From: an uncultured Clostridia bacterium
Lineage (GTDB): Bacteria > Bacillota > Peptococcia > Peptococcales > Peptococcaceae
Length of the DNA stretch: 34,007 nt
Direction of reading: 5' to 3'
NCBI GenBank assembly: GCA_944391625.1
Contig: CALXUG010000033.1
Location: 1-34,007, forward strand
Positions 10,531 to 18,926 of the stretch are shown here, one piece after another (position 1 is the stretch's first letter; every line of letters begins with the position of its first letter). Under the pieces are notes generated by a model. That model saw nothing but the letters and a program-made list of their open reading frames with translations, did no database searches and had not been told where the DNA came from. The position numbers and the translations under genes were made by a program.

Positions 10531-11196
10531 ATGAGAAAAAAAGCGGCGTTATTGACAACATTAGGTCTTATGGTAAATTTATTATTACCTCAACCAGTTA
10601 GTGCGGATTATCTTACAGGGGATTTACAACGACTGCATTGGCTATGTAATGATTATCAACTGCCAATTAAGGGTTATGTGATAGAAGGATGGTTTTCTTT
10701 ATATAATCGTCCGGGATTGCAAAATACACTGGAAGAACGGTTGCAGATAAAAGCTGGGCAATATCAGGGAAGCTTACTGGATGGCAGCACGTTAAACAGC
10801 AGTATGCTGCAGCGAGAACGTAAGCTATATGTTGAATTACAGTTGATTACAGAAGATTTTCAGACCGCACAGCATTACTATGCATTGTGGCAAGGCTTTG
10901 CAGATACTTATAAAGAATGCCAGCCTGTAGGTGTTACCATCATTACTGAATTTCCTGAATGTTTAACTATGCACACCAGAGAGCAGTTGCTTGGAGAACT
11001 ACAGCAAGGATTGGGTGTAAACGAAGCAGAACTGTACCATCTTGATTCTATACAACAGGCATCAGGATATTCCCCGCAATTGCGCCATGGCCTTAAAATA
11101 GGAGGGGAAATGATAAACTATAATTTTGCTTTTGCTGAGAGAGATTCGCGAACAATTTTGTATTTAGCTACTCCGGTCATTTATCAGCAATATTAA
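10531..11196 (+). CDS. YwmB-like exported protein
   Basis: The 221-residue protein has a Sec signal peptide (MRKKAALLTTLGLMVNLLL, probable cleavage after PVSA near residue 25) and no other membrane helix. I assign it to the YwmB family (named TATA-box-binding-like for its fold) mainly by position: in Bacillus and many Clostridia ywmB sits between the atp operon and murA, as here. The late segment LKIGGEMINYNFAFAERDSRTILYLATPVI fits a beta-rich second half of that family. Its function is unknown; in spore formers the neighbourhood is linked to spoIID. AAGGG lies about 11 bases before the ATG. Confidence 0.6.
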   Translation: MRKKAALLTTLGLMVNLLLPQPVSADYLTGDLQRLHWLCNDYQLPIKGYVIEGWFSLYNRPGLQNTLEERLQIKAGQYQGSLLDGSTLNSSMLQRERKLYVELQLITEDFQTAQHYYALWQGFADTYKECQPVGVTIITEFPECLTMHTREQLLGELQQGLGVNEAELYHLDSIQQASGYSPQLRHGLKIGGEMINYNFAFAERDSRTILYLATPVIYQQY

Positions 11197-11219
11197 CTGC
11201 ATTGTTACCAAATTTTTGT

Positions 11220-11248
11220 TTGACCAATGGACAAAAATGCGGTATCAT
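11220..11248 (+). promoter_or_regulatory. Promoter for murA
   Basis: TTGACC (11220-11225), a 17-base spacer and TATCAT (11243-11248) make a good vegetative promoter. Transcription from about 11255 would leave a leader of roughly 170 AT-rich bases before murA; I see no recognisable riboswitch in it. Confidence 0.55.
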
Positions 11249-11423
11249 TAAAAAATAGTGTGTAAATATACGTGATGAATAGCTGTTACGAACATTATAA
11301 AAAAATTTGCATATATTATACTCATAAGGTACAAGAACACATATACTTATTGATAGGATCGTAAATATGTATTCTTGTATATTATGCGTAAATAGAACTA
11401 CTCCTAGAGGGAGGTCAACAGAC

Positions 11424-12707
11424 TTGGATAAAATTATCGTAACAGGCGGAAATACCATCCGCGGAGAAGTTACAATCAGTGGAGCGAAAAACGCTGTATT
11501 GCCTATTATTGTAGGTGCATTATTAGCAGAAGATATTACTGTATTACATGATGTGCCTAAACTGTCCGATGTAGCGACTATAAAAGAAGTGCTGGAAATT
11601 TTGGGCGCTAAGGTTACCATTGAAGACCATACAATGACAATTGATAGCCGTAATCTGAATAATTACAATGCCCCATATAATTATATTCAAAAAATGAGGG
11701 CCAGTGTATTAATTATGGGGCCGTTGCTGGCCCGATTGGGCAAAGCTAAAATTTCTATGCCTGGCGGCTGTGCGATTGGTACGCGGCCTATTGATTTGCA
11801 TTTAAAAGGATTGGAAGCATTGGGTGCCGATATTCAGATCAATCACGGTGATATGAATGCAACTGTGATTGACGGAAAACTCAAAGGCGCCAGAATTTAT
11901 CTGGATTTCCCCAGTGTGGGTGCAACCGAGCATATTATGATGGCAGCTGCAACAGCAGAAGGCACTACAATTATTGAAAATGCAGCAGAGGAACCGGAAA
12001 TTGTTGATTTAGCCAATTACCTCAACAGTATGGGCGCGATGATTCGTGGCGCAGGCACCAATGTAATCAAAGTAGAAGGCGTTGAAAAATTGCATGGTAC
12101 TAATTACACAATTATACCTGACCGCATTGAGGCCGGAAGTTATATGATTGCCGCTGCCATTACCGGGGGCGATCTGACTGTCAAAAATGTGATTGTTGAT
12201 CATATCAAACCGTTGATTGCTAAATTGGTAGAGTGCGGGATGGAAATTCATGAGGAAGGCAATAATTTGCGTATTATCGGAAAACAGCCATTAAAAGCTG
12301 TGGATATTAAAACGATGCCTTATCCTGGTTTTCCAACGGATATGCAGGCGCAGTTTATGGCTTTGATGACCGTGGCAGAAGGAACCAGCGTTTTCACAGA
12401 AACGGTGTTTGAAAACCGTTTTATGCATGCAGATGAGTTGCGGCGTATGGGCGCTAATATCAAAATTGATGGGCGCAGTGCCATTGTAGAAGGCGTTTCC
12501 AGACTAACGGGCTGCAAAGTGAAAGCTACCGATTTGCGGGCGGGAGCAGCGTTGATTATTGCTGCTCTGGCAGCAGAAGGACAGACAGAAATTACAGAAC
12601 TGCAGCATATTGACCGCGGATATGAAGATTTAATTAAAAAGTTCCAAACCATTGGTGCAGATATTGTGCGCATCAATGAAGAAGAAAAAATGGATTATCG
12701 TAACTAG
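11424..12707 (+). CDS. murA: UDP-N-acetylglucosamine 1-carboxyvinyltransferase (MurA)
   Basis: The 427-residue enzyme transfers enolpyruvate from PEP to UDP-GlcNAc, the first committed step of peptidoglycan synthesis. The PEP-binding Cys is C116 in [11 protein letters not shown], the residue that fosfomycin attacks; [10 protein letters not shown] at the N-terminus and [13 protein letters not shown] near 310 are also typical. A start at TTG 11424 is chosen because GAGGGAGG lies about 9 bases upstream and it gives the canonical [13 protein letters not shown] beginning; the ATG at 11367 would add 19 residues unlike the family. It has its own promoter and terminator. Confidence 0.95.
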   Translation: MDKIIVTGGNTIRGEVTISGAKNAVLPIIVGALLAEDITVLHDVPKLSDVATIKEVLEILGAKVTIEDHTMTIDSRNLNNYNAPYNYIQKMRASVLIMGPLLARLGKAKISMPGGCAIGTRPIDLHLKGLEALGADIQINHGDMNATVIDGKLKGARIYLDFPSVGATEHIMMAAATAEGTTIIENAAEEPEIVDLANYLNSMGAMIRGAGTNVIKVEGVEKLHGTNYTIIPDRIEAGSYMIAAAITGGDLTVKNVIVDHIKPLIAKLVECGMEIHEEGNNLRIIGKQPLKAVDIKTMPYPGFPTDMQAQFMALMTVAEGTSVFTETVFENRFMHADELRRMGANIKIDGRSAIVEGVSRLTGCKVKATDLRAGAALIIAALAAEGQTEITELQHIDRGYEDLIKKFQTIGADIVRINEEEKMDYRN

Positions 12708-12713
12708 ATATGA

Positions 12714-12746
12714 AAAAAAGCTGGGCATATGCTGCTCAGCTTTTTT
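12714..12746 (+). terminator. Terminator after murA
   Basis: AAAAAAGCTGGGC (12714-12726) pairs with GCTCAGCTTTTTT (12734-12746) with one G-U pair; the stem ends in six T residues. Clear intrinsic terminator six bases after the stop codon. Confidence 0.9.
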
Positions 12747-12773
12747 GTTTGATAAGAGTTGTTTTGAATGAAC

Positions 12774-12813
12774 GAAAAAGAGCTGTACAGGTGTCTTGCA
12801 CAGCCCCTTTTTC
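12774..12813 (-). terminator. Terminator after htpG
   Basis: Read on the minus strand, GGGGCTGTGC pairs with a downstream GTACAGCTC arm, with a one-base bulge, and is followed by five T residues. It lies 17 bases past the htpG stop codon. Confidence 0.7.
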
Positions 12814-12830
12814 TTATGAGTTAAAGAATT

Positions 12831-14723
12831 CTATTTGGTCAGCAGACTGCAAACGGCATTGGCATAGGCCACAGGGTCTTCAATGGTTAACCCTTCAATC
12901 AATAATGCCTGGTTGTATAAGACATTGATATAAGCTGTTGCTTTTTGTTCATCTGCTGGATATACATTGCACAATGTCTGGAAGATTGGATGGTTGGCAT
13001 TGATTTCCAAAATTCGTTCTGCTTTATGATAATTTGGCTCAGGCATGGTATCCAATACCCGTTCCATTTCGATGGAAATTGGACCTTCGCTGGACAAGCA
13101 AACTGGATGGGTTTTTAATCTGGTGGAAAGCTTTACTGCCTTTACCTTGCCTTCCAGTGTTTTTGTGCAGAATTCCAATAAAGATTTGTTATCTTCGGCT
13201 TTTTGTGCAGCAGCTTCTTTTTCTTCAGCACTTTCTAAATCAATATCGCCATCGGCAATGGATTTGAATGGTTTTTCTTTATAATCACGAATTACTTTTA
13301 AAGCAAATTCATCTACATCATCGGTTAAATACAATACTTCATAGCCTTTTTCCTGGAACATTTCAATTTGCGGCAGCAGATTAATCTGGTCAATAGTTTT
13401 GCCGCAAGCGTAATAGATGCTGGTTTGGTCTTCTTTCATTCGTTCTACATATTCGTTTAAAGTAACCAGTTTTTTCTCGGTGGAAGAGTAGAACATAATC
13501 AAATCCTGCAGCATTTCTTTATGGGTGCCGTAGTCGCTGTAAATACCAAATTTCAGCTGCAAGCCAAAGGTTTCAAAGAATGCTTCATATTTCTCCCGAT
13601 CATTTTTCTGCAGTTTGAGCAATTCAGATTTGATTTTCTTTTCTAAGCTGGTAGCAATTAATTTTAATTGACGGTCATGCTGCAGCATTTCTCTGGAAAT
13701 ATTTAAGGATAAATCCTGAGAGTCTACCAATCCACGAACAAAGGCGAAATAATCCGGCAGTAAATCGGCGCATTTATCCATAATCAGGACACCGCTGGCA
13801 TATAGCTGTAATCCTTTTTCAAAATTTTTGCTGTAAAAATCATATGGCGGATGGGCCGGTACAAACAATAAAGCATTATAGGTAGCGGATCCTTCTGTAT
13901 TGCTGTGAATGGTCAGCATAGGATCTTCATAATCAATAAATTTTTCTTTATAGAATTTTTGATATTCTTCTTCTGAAATTTGAGCAGGCATCTTTTTCCA
14001 TAATGGTGTCATGCTGTTTACGGTCTGAATTTCGATATATGTTTCAAACTCAGGATTTTCAGGATCAGAGCCTTCTTTTACTTTGCGTTGTTCGATTGGT
14101 AAATGGATTGGATACCGAATGTAATCGGAATATTTTTTGATAATACCGCGAATATGATATGGATCCAGATAGGAATCATAGTCGTCATCTGGTGTATTAT
14201 CTTTAATGGACATGATGATTTCTGTACCAACAGTATCTTTTTGGCATGGTGTGATGGTGTAACCGTCAGCGCCGTCCGATTCCCATACATAACCCTGGGC
14301 AGAGTCTTCACTGCGCGTAATGACTTTTACGTTTTTGCTGACCATAAAGGCAGAATAGAAACCAACCCCAAATTGCCCGATAATATCAATGTCGTCACTT
14401 TTTTCCTGATTGGTTTTAAAATCCAGTGAACCGCTTTTGGCAATGGTGCCCAAATTGGTGTTCAATTCTTCTTCAGACATGCCGCAGCCATGGTCTGTAA
14501 CAGTTAAAATACGATTTTCTTTATCAATGGTTACATCAATGGAGAGTTCATCTCTGTTTAAACCAGTTTCGCCTTTTACCATAGCATTATAATAGCGTTT
14601 GTCTGTTGCATCGCTGGCATTGGAAATAATTTCTCTTAAAAAGATTTCCTTATGTGTGTAGATAGAGTTGATCATCAGATCCAACAAACGTTTTGATTCT
14701 GCTTTAAATTCAGTTTTTTCCAT
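12831..14723 (-). CDS. htpG: Molecular chaperone HtpG (bacterial Hsp90)
   Basis: The 630-residue cytosolic ATP-dependent chaperone is complete. The N-terminal GHKL ATPase domain shows LREIISNASDATDKR (catalytic Glu and Mg-binding Asn near residues 31-36), DHGCGMS (residues 98-104) and GQFGVGFYSAF (about 134-144). The middle domain and the dimerisation domain follow at normal lengths. AGGAAAGGA lies about 10 bases before the ATG. It is transcribed alone, convergent with murA and divergent from the flavoprotein genes, from a promoter overlaid by a CIRCE operator, so the HrcA repressor should control it. Confidence 0.97.
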   Translation of the reverse strand: MEKTEFKAESKRLLDLMINSIYTHKEIFLREIISNASDATDKRYYNAMVKGETGLNRDELSIDVTIDKENRILTVTDHGCGMSEEELNTNLGTIAKSGSLDFKTNQEKSDDIDIIGQFGVGFYSAFMVSKNVKVITRSEDSAQGYVWESDGADGYTITPCQKDTVGTEIIMSIKDNTPDDDYDSYLDPYHIRGIIKKYSDYIRYPIHLPIEQRKVKEGSDPENPEFETYIEIQTVNSMTPLWKKMPAQISEEEYQKFYKEKFIDYEDPMLTIHSNTEGSATYNALLFVPAHPPYDFYSKNFEKGLQLYASGVLIMDKCADLLPDYFAFVRGLVDSQDLSLNISREMLQHDRQLKLIATSLEKKIKSELLKLQKNDREKYEAFFETFGLQLKFGIYSDYGTHKEMLQDLIMFYSSTEKKLVTLNEYVERMKEDQTSIYYACGKTIDQINLLPQIEMFQEKGYEVLYLTDDVDEFALKVIRDYKEKPFKSIADGDIDLESAEEKEAAAQKAEDNKSLLEFCTKTLEGKVKAVKLSTRLKTHPVCLSSEGPISIEMERVLDTMPEPNYHKAERILEINANHPIFQTLCNVYPADEQKATAYINVLYNQALLIEGLTIEDPVAYANAVCSLLTK

Positions 14724-14782
14724 TTAAAATCGATCCTTTCCTGAAAAGTTTTATACAAATAAAATAATTAACTAAAAATTTG

Positions 14783-14809
14783 TTAGCACTCGGACTTGTT
14801 GAGTGCTAA
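14783..14809 (-). promoter_or_regulatory. CIRCE operator (HrcA binding site) of htpG
   Basis: TTAGCACTC (14783-14791) and GAGTGCTAA (14801-14809) with exactly 9 bases between them match the CIRCE consensus with no mismatch. The element begins 8 bases downstream of the htpG -10 box, so it covers the transcription start. HrcA bound here would block transcription until heat shock. The hrcA gene itself is not in the window. Confidence 0.95.
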
Positions 14810-14817
14810 CAAAACAT

Positions 14818-14846
14818 ATAATATACCTGTCATGTAAAAAAAGCAA
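14818..14846 (-). promoter_or_regulatory. htpG promoter
   Basis: On the minus strand TTGCTT (14846-14841), a 17-base spacer and TATTAT (14823-14818) form a standard vegetative promoter placed directly before the CIRCE element. Confidence 0.8.
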
Positions 14847-14931
14847 GTAGAAATCATAGATTTTTTATGAAAAAAATGTGAAGATTTTCTTGCAATTTTC
14901 TTACAAAAAATATTCTTGACCGGATTCTTAC

Positions 14932-14960
14932 TTGTATTATGGAGTACTATCCGTTATACT
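14932..14960 (+). promoter_or_regulatory. Candidate promoter for the flavoprotein cluster
   Basis: TTGTAT (14932-14937), 17 bases and TATACT (14955-14960) lie about 150 bases before the first flavoprotein gene. A second -35-like TTGACC lies slightly upstream but has no well-spaced -10. Confidence 0.5.
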
Positions 14961-15114
14961 TTTTGATGTATGGCTTTTTTGAAAAGCAGAGAGAGAATTC
15001 TTTTGCAGAGCGTTGGCGCGTCTGTAAACTGATTTACCGATTAAAAGATAAGATAGTGTCAAGTAACGTATGAAAAAAGAGGGAATCAAAAAAAGATAAT
15101 CAGGAGGATTTCAC

Positions 15115-16968
15115 ATGAACAAGCGAGTGATTGCGCTGGTACTGCTTTGTTGTTTTTTATTAACAGCTTGCGGTGGTACTGGTACAGTTGTGGAAGAGGT
15201 AATCTGGCATAACGAAACATTTAACGAAGACGCATATGATGTGATTGTAGTGGGTACTGAGCCGGAAGGGATTGCGGCTGCGGTTTCTGCTGCCCGCAAT
15301 GGGATGAAAACATTACTGTTGGGTGAAGATGAAGCACTGGGCGGTCTGATGACCATTGGAGAGTTAAATTTTATTGACATGTGCGAAAGTCGTGACAGTA
15401 CCTTGCTGACCCAAGGTTTCTTTAAAGAGTTTTATGATGCAGTGGGCGGCAGCGCCTTTGATATTACAGAGGCCCGCAATTTCTTTTTATCTGTTGTGAC
15501 TGCTGAACCGTTACTGACCTTGCGGACGCAAAATCAGTTTGTAGAACCGATTATGAACGGCAACACGATTGTTGGTGTCCGCATGGATGAAAATGGTGTG
15601 GAACGTGCTTATTATGGTTCTCGCCTGATTGATGCCACCGTTGATGCTGATGTGGCTGCGGCGGCTGGTGTGCCTTATACCTATGCCGGGGAGGATATTG
15701 GTGAGAAAGACCGGCAGATGGGTGTGACACTGGTATTTGAGTTGTCGGGTGTCAATTGGACAAAGGTTTCTCTGCATTTAAACTGGCAGCGGTTTAAAGC
15801 AGAGGTCTTAAAACAAGGCGCAGCAGATATGGGAGCGACCAAAAAAACTGCATGGGGTTATACCGAAGAAGGTTATGCATATGAGCCGCACGATTCTATG
15901 ATGCGTTTGCGCGGGTTTAATATTGCAAGACAGAATAATGGCAATGTGCTTATCAATGCGCTGATTATTTTTGGCGTAGATCCGCTTAGTGATGAAAGCA
16001 AAGCAGAAGGCATTGCACGAGCACAAGCAGAGATGGAATATTTGATTCCTTATATTCAGGAAAACTTTACTGGGTTTGAAAACGCAGAGTTGGTGGCAAC
16101 AGCAGAGCAATTGTATGTACGGGAAAGTCGGCACATAATCGGTGAATACCAGTTAACTATTGATGATGTGTTGGAGAATCGCGACCAATGGGACAAAATT
16201 GCCATTGGGGCTTATCCGGTAGATGTGCAGCCAACAGCGACACAAACCTATGGTACTGTCATCGGCAGTCCGGATCGATACGCAATTCCGTTCCGATGCT
16301 TGGTGCCTAAAATTGTAGATAATTTATTGGTTGTAGGCCGCAGCGCTTCTTATAAATCGTTGGCGGCGGGCAGTGCCCGTGTTATCCCTATTGGTATGGC
16401 AGAAGGGGAAGCAGCCGGTGTGGCTGCTGCTTACTCAGTCAATAATCAGACAGATTTCCGTACAATGAGCCAAGATAAGAATGCAATCAGCAGAGTGCAA
16501 GACACGCTAAAAAAACAGGGCGCCTATTTAGATGATTTTACAGTGCATGAGGACTTTATGGATCATTGGGCATATCCCGGTGTAAAGGTACTGCGCAGTC
16601 TGGGTATTTTGGATGGCGGTTACAGCAATGATTACAAACTGGATGAACCAATCAGCCGCTGGCGCTATCAAAACATGATCAATAATGTTTTGAAGAAAGC
16701 AGGCATTACACAGGATTATATTGAAGTGAATGATAATCCGCCAAATCGGCAGATTATTGGCACCACAGCCAGAGCCATTGCTGCTGCAGAAGGTATGAAA
16801 TACGAAAATGATTATGAGGTTTATATGAAGGCGTTGGAAGAACGCGGCATCATGACTGAGGAATTAAAAGGATATTTTTCTGACGGAGAGAAAAATCCAA
16901 ATGTAGCTGAAGTGGTGCAGCTGATGGCCAATACGTATCAATATTTACAGCAGAGTAACCAACAATAG
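15115..16968 (+). CDS. Exported FAD-dependent oxidoreductase, copy 1
   Basis: The 617-residue protein belongs to the FAD_oxidored family (PF12831 type), whose substrates are mostly unknown. Residues 1-19 are a lipoprotein signal ending in the lipobox LTAC (Cys19); there is no twin-arginine motif. The FAD-binding Rossmann start is YDVIVVGTEPEGIAAAVSAA, where the middle Gly of GxGxxG is Glu. The family block YVRESRHIIGEYQLTIDDVL and the C-terminal FAD-closing block GRSASYKSLAAGSARVIPIGMAEGEAAGVAAA are intact. From residue 484 (HWAYPGVKVLRSLGIL ... ISRWR) the sequence resembles an SLH motif, and a second weaker SLH-like unit may follow. It has a changed loop of about 10 extra residues near 222-240 relative to copies 2 and 3. 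AGGAGG precedes the ATG. Confidence 0.85.
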   Translation: MNKRVIALVLLCCFLLTACGGTGTVVEEVIWHNETFNEDAYDVIVVGTEPEGIAAAVSAARNGMKTLLLGEDEALGGLMTIGELNFIDMCESRDSTLLTQGFFKEFYDAVGGSAFDITEARNFFLSVVTAEPLLTLRTQNQFVEPIMNGNTIVGVRMDENGVERAYYGSRLIDATVDADVAAAAGVPYTYAGEDIGEKDRQMGVTLVFELSGVNWTKVSLHLNWQRFKAEVLKQGAADMGATKKTAWGYTEEGYAYEPHDSMMRLRGFNIARQNNGNVLINALIIFGVDPLSDESKAEGIARAQAEMEYLIPYIQENFTGFENAELVATAEQLYVRESRHIIGEYQLTIDDVLENRDQWDKIAIGAYPVDVQPTATQTYGTVIGSPDRYAIPFRCLVPKIVDNLLVVGRSASYKSLAAGSARVIPIGMAEGEAAGVAAAYSVNNQTDFRTMSQDKNAISRVQDTLKKQGAYLDDFTVHEDFMDHWAYPGVKVLRSLGILDGGYSNDYKLDEPISRWRYQNMINNVLKKAGITQDYIEVNDNPPNRQIIGTTARAIAAAEGMKYENDYEVYMKALEERGIMTEELKGYFSDGEKNPNVAEVVQLMANTYQYLQQSNQQ

Positions 16969-16975
16969 CAGCCAG

Positions 16976-17003
16976 GAGCCAGGTATTTTTGCCTGGCTCT
17001 TTC
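16976..17003 (+). terminator. Hairpin between flavoprotein copies 1 and 2
   Basis: GAGCCAGG (16976-16983) and CCTGGCTC (16992-16999) form a perfect 8-bp stem followed by only TTTC. It is probably a partial terminator that lowers transcript into copy 2. Confidence 0.55.
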
Positions 17004-17082
17004 AGGATACTGATCAAAAATAGGATAGGAATAAAGGGTTTATGAATTTGTTTACAAATTTTATGATACAAGGAGATTCGCA

Positions 17083-18831
17083 ATGAAACGAAGATGGATA
17101 ACAGTGCTGTTGCTTATTGTGCTGGGATTGGGGACCTGGGGCTGCAGTAATGGCGAAAAGTATGATGTAATTGTGGTCGGTGGAGATCCGGAAGGGATTT
17201 CGGCAGCGGTAACAGCTGCTCGCAATGGGATGAAAACATTATTGGTAGAGGATGACCAAGCTTTAGGCGGCTTGATGACATTGGGCGGTCTGAACTTTAT
17301 TGATATGTGCAATGGTCGGGATGGTACATTATTGACTCGGGGTACTTTTGAGGAATTTTACAATGCAGTAGGCGGTACCGCTTTTGATATTGAACTGGCC
17401 AAAGATGTGTTTATGCAGATGGTAACACAGGAAGAAAATTTGACCTTAAAGCTAAATACCCAGTTTATAGAGCCTGTGATGAAGGATAATGAAATACAGG
17501 GTGTGGTTTTACAGCAGGATGGAACGAATGTGACCTACAAGGCCAAAAGCATCATTGATGCTACGGTAGATGCAGATGTAGCCGCAGCGGCAGGCGCACA
17601 ATATACGTATCTGGGAGAAGATTACGGACAAAAAAAGGATGTTACCGGTGTAACCTTGGTATTTGAACTATCCGGTATTGATTGGCAGCAGGTTGTACAA
17701 TATTTGAACGAAGATGATAATCCAAATACCGGAGCAACGGAGAAAGCAGCTTGGGGCTATAATGAAGAAAGCTTTGCTTATGTGCCGCAGGATAAAGAGA
17801 CTCGTTTGCGGGGATTAAATATCGCCTTACAGGATGATGGCAATGTATTGGTAAACGGATTTATTATTTTTGGAGTGAATCCTTTGGACAAGGCCAGCAA
17901 AGCAGCCGGTATGGAACGGGGAAAGGCTGAATTGGAATATATTGTGCCTTATCTGCAGGAAAATTTCGTTGGATTTGCCAATGCCGAACTGGTGGGTACG
18001 GCTGAGCAGCTCTATGTGCGGGAAAGCCGCCATATTTTAGGGGAATATCAATTGACATTGGATGATGTATTGGAGAATCGTAACTTTGAGGATGTCATTG
18101 CCCTGGGTTCTTATCCGGTAGATGTGCCGCCCAATGAACGGCGTACTGTTGGGATTATTTTAGGCAATCCGGACAGATACGGTGTACCATTTCGCTGCCT
18201 TGTTCCTGTAGATATCGATGGTATGCTGGTAGTGGGCCGCAGTGCTTCTTACACTTCGTTGGCGGCAGGCAGCGCCAGAGTAATTCCGTTAGGTATGGCA
18301 GAAGGTGATGCTGCCGGTGTGGCTGCTGCTTATGGAATAAATAATAAGATGAGTTTCCGACAGATTAGTCAGGATAAGGAGGCCATTGCTTCTATTCAGC
18401 AAACGCTGAAAGAACAGGGAGCTTATTTGGAAAGCTGGCCGCCGGTACAAGAGGCAGTGGAACAGCACTGGGCTTATCCAGGTGTAAAAACGCTGCGCAG
18501 TCTGGCGTTAGTATATGGCGGATATCAAAATGATTATCGGTTGGAGGAAGCCATTACAGCGCAGGAATTAACGGAAATTGTCATGGGCCTTTGGCAGTAT
18601 CATGATGTAGAAGGTGTTATCTATTTTTCTCATACACCGTCTTGTGAAGATGTACTGAGAGAAGCGGCCAGAACAGCCGGTCTGGATATCAATACAGCCC
18701 AGCAGTCATTGATAAAAGCCAATATTTTAACAGCGCAGCTGCAGCCTTATTTTACAGATTTAACAAAAGTACCGCAGCGAGCAGAAGTTATTATGCTGCT
18801 GGCCAATGTACATCAATATTTGCAGAAATAA
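17083..18831 (+). CDS. Exported FAD-dependent oxidoreductase, copy 2
   Basis: The 582-residue paralogue shares the PF12831-type layout of its neighbours: an N-terminal hydrophobic signal (residues 5-20) with a weaker lipobox GTWGC (Cys21), the Rossmann loop YDVIVVGGDPEGISAAV with Asp replacing the middle Gly, YVRESRHILGEYQLTLDDVL, and GRSASYTSLAAGSARVIPLGMAEGDAAGVAAA. It is the most divergent of the three, for example SYPVDVPPNERRTVGIILG where copies 1 and 3 share YPxDxQPTAxQTYGTVIG. The SLH-like segment begins at about residue 462 (HWAYPGVKTLRSLALVYGGY). AAGGAG lies upstream of the ATG. It lacks a good promoter of its own and is probably read from copy 1. Confidence 0.85.
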   Translation: MKRRWITVLLLIVLGLGTWGCSNGEKYDVIVVGGDPEGISAAVTAARNGMKTLLVEDDQALGGLMTLGGLNFIDMCNGRDGTLLTRGTFEEFYNAVGGTAFDIELAKDVFMQMVTQEENLTLKLNTQFIEPVMKDNEIQGVVLQQDGTNVTYKAKSIIDATVDADVAAAAGAQYTYLGEDYGQKKDVTGVTLVFELSGIDWQQVVQYLNEDDNPNTGATEKAAWGYNEESFAYVPQDKETRLRGLNIALQDDGNVLVNGFIIFGVNPLDKASKAAGMERGKAELEYIVPYLQENFVGFANAELVGTAEQLYVRESRHILGEYQLTLDDVLENRNFEDVIALGSYPVDVPPNERRTVGIILGNPDRYGVPFRCLVPVDIDGMLVVGRSASYTSLAAGSARVIPLGMAEGDAAGVAAAYGINNKMSFRQISQDKEAIASIQQTLKEQGAYLESWPPVQEAVEQHWAYPGVKTLRSLALVYGGYQNDYRLEEAITAQELTEIVMGLWQYHDVEGVIYFSHTPSCEDVLREAARTAGLDINTAQQSLIKANILTAQLQPYFTDLTKVPQRAEVIMLLANVHQYLQK

Positions 18832-18926
18832 TGCAATCCTGAAAAGCATGGGGACTTTCTATGAGGGACAGAAATAGAACTTGTTTCGTTTGAAAGATAT
18901 GCAATTTGAATAAAAAGGAGACGACT

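Noticed and set aside
14103-14429. 108-residue plus-strand frame inside htpG
   Set aside because: It is an antisense shadow of the conserved HtpG ATPase and middle domains with no ribosome binding site or family resemblance.
15115-15170. Tat export of the flavoproteins
   Set aside because: No RRxFLK-type motif is present; copy 2 has an Arg-Arg pair near its start but lacks the rest of the motif. The signals look like Sec lipoprotein signals.
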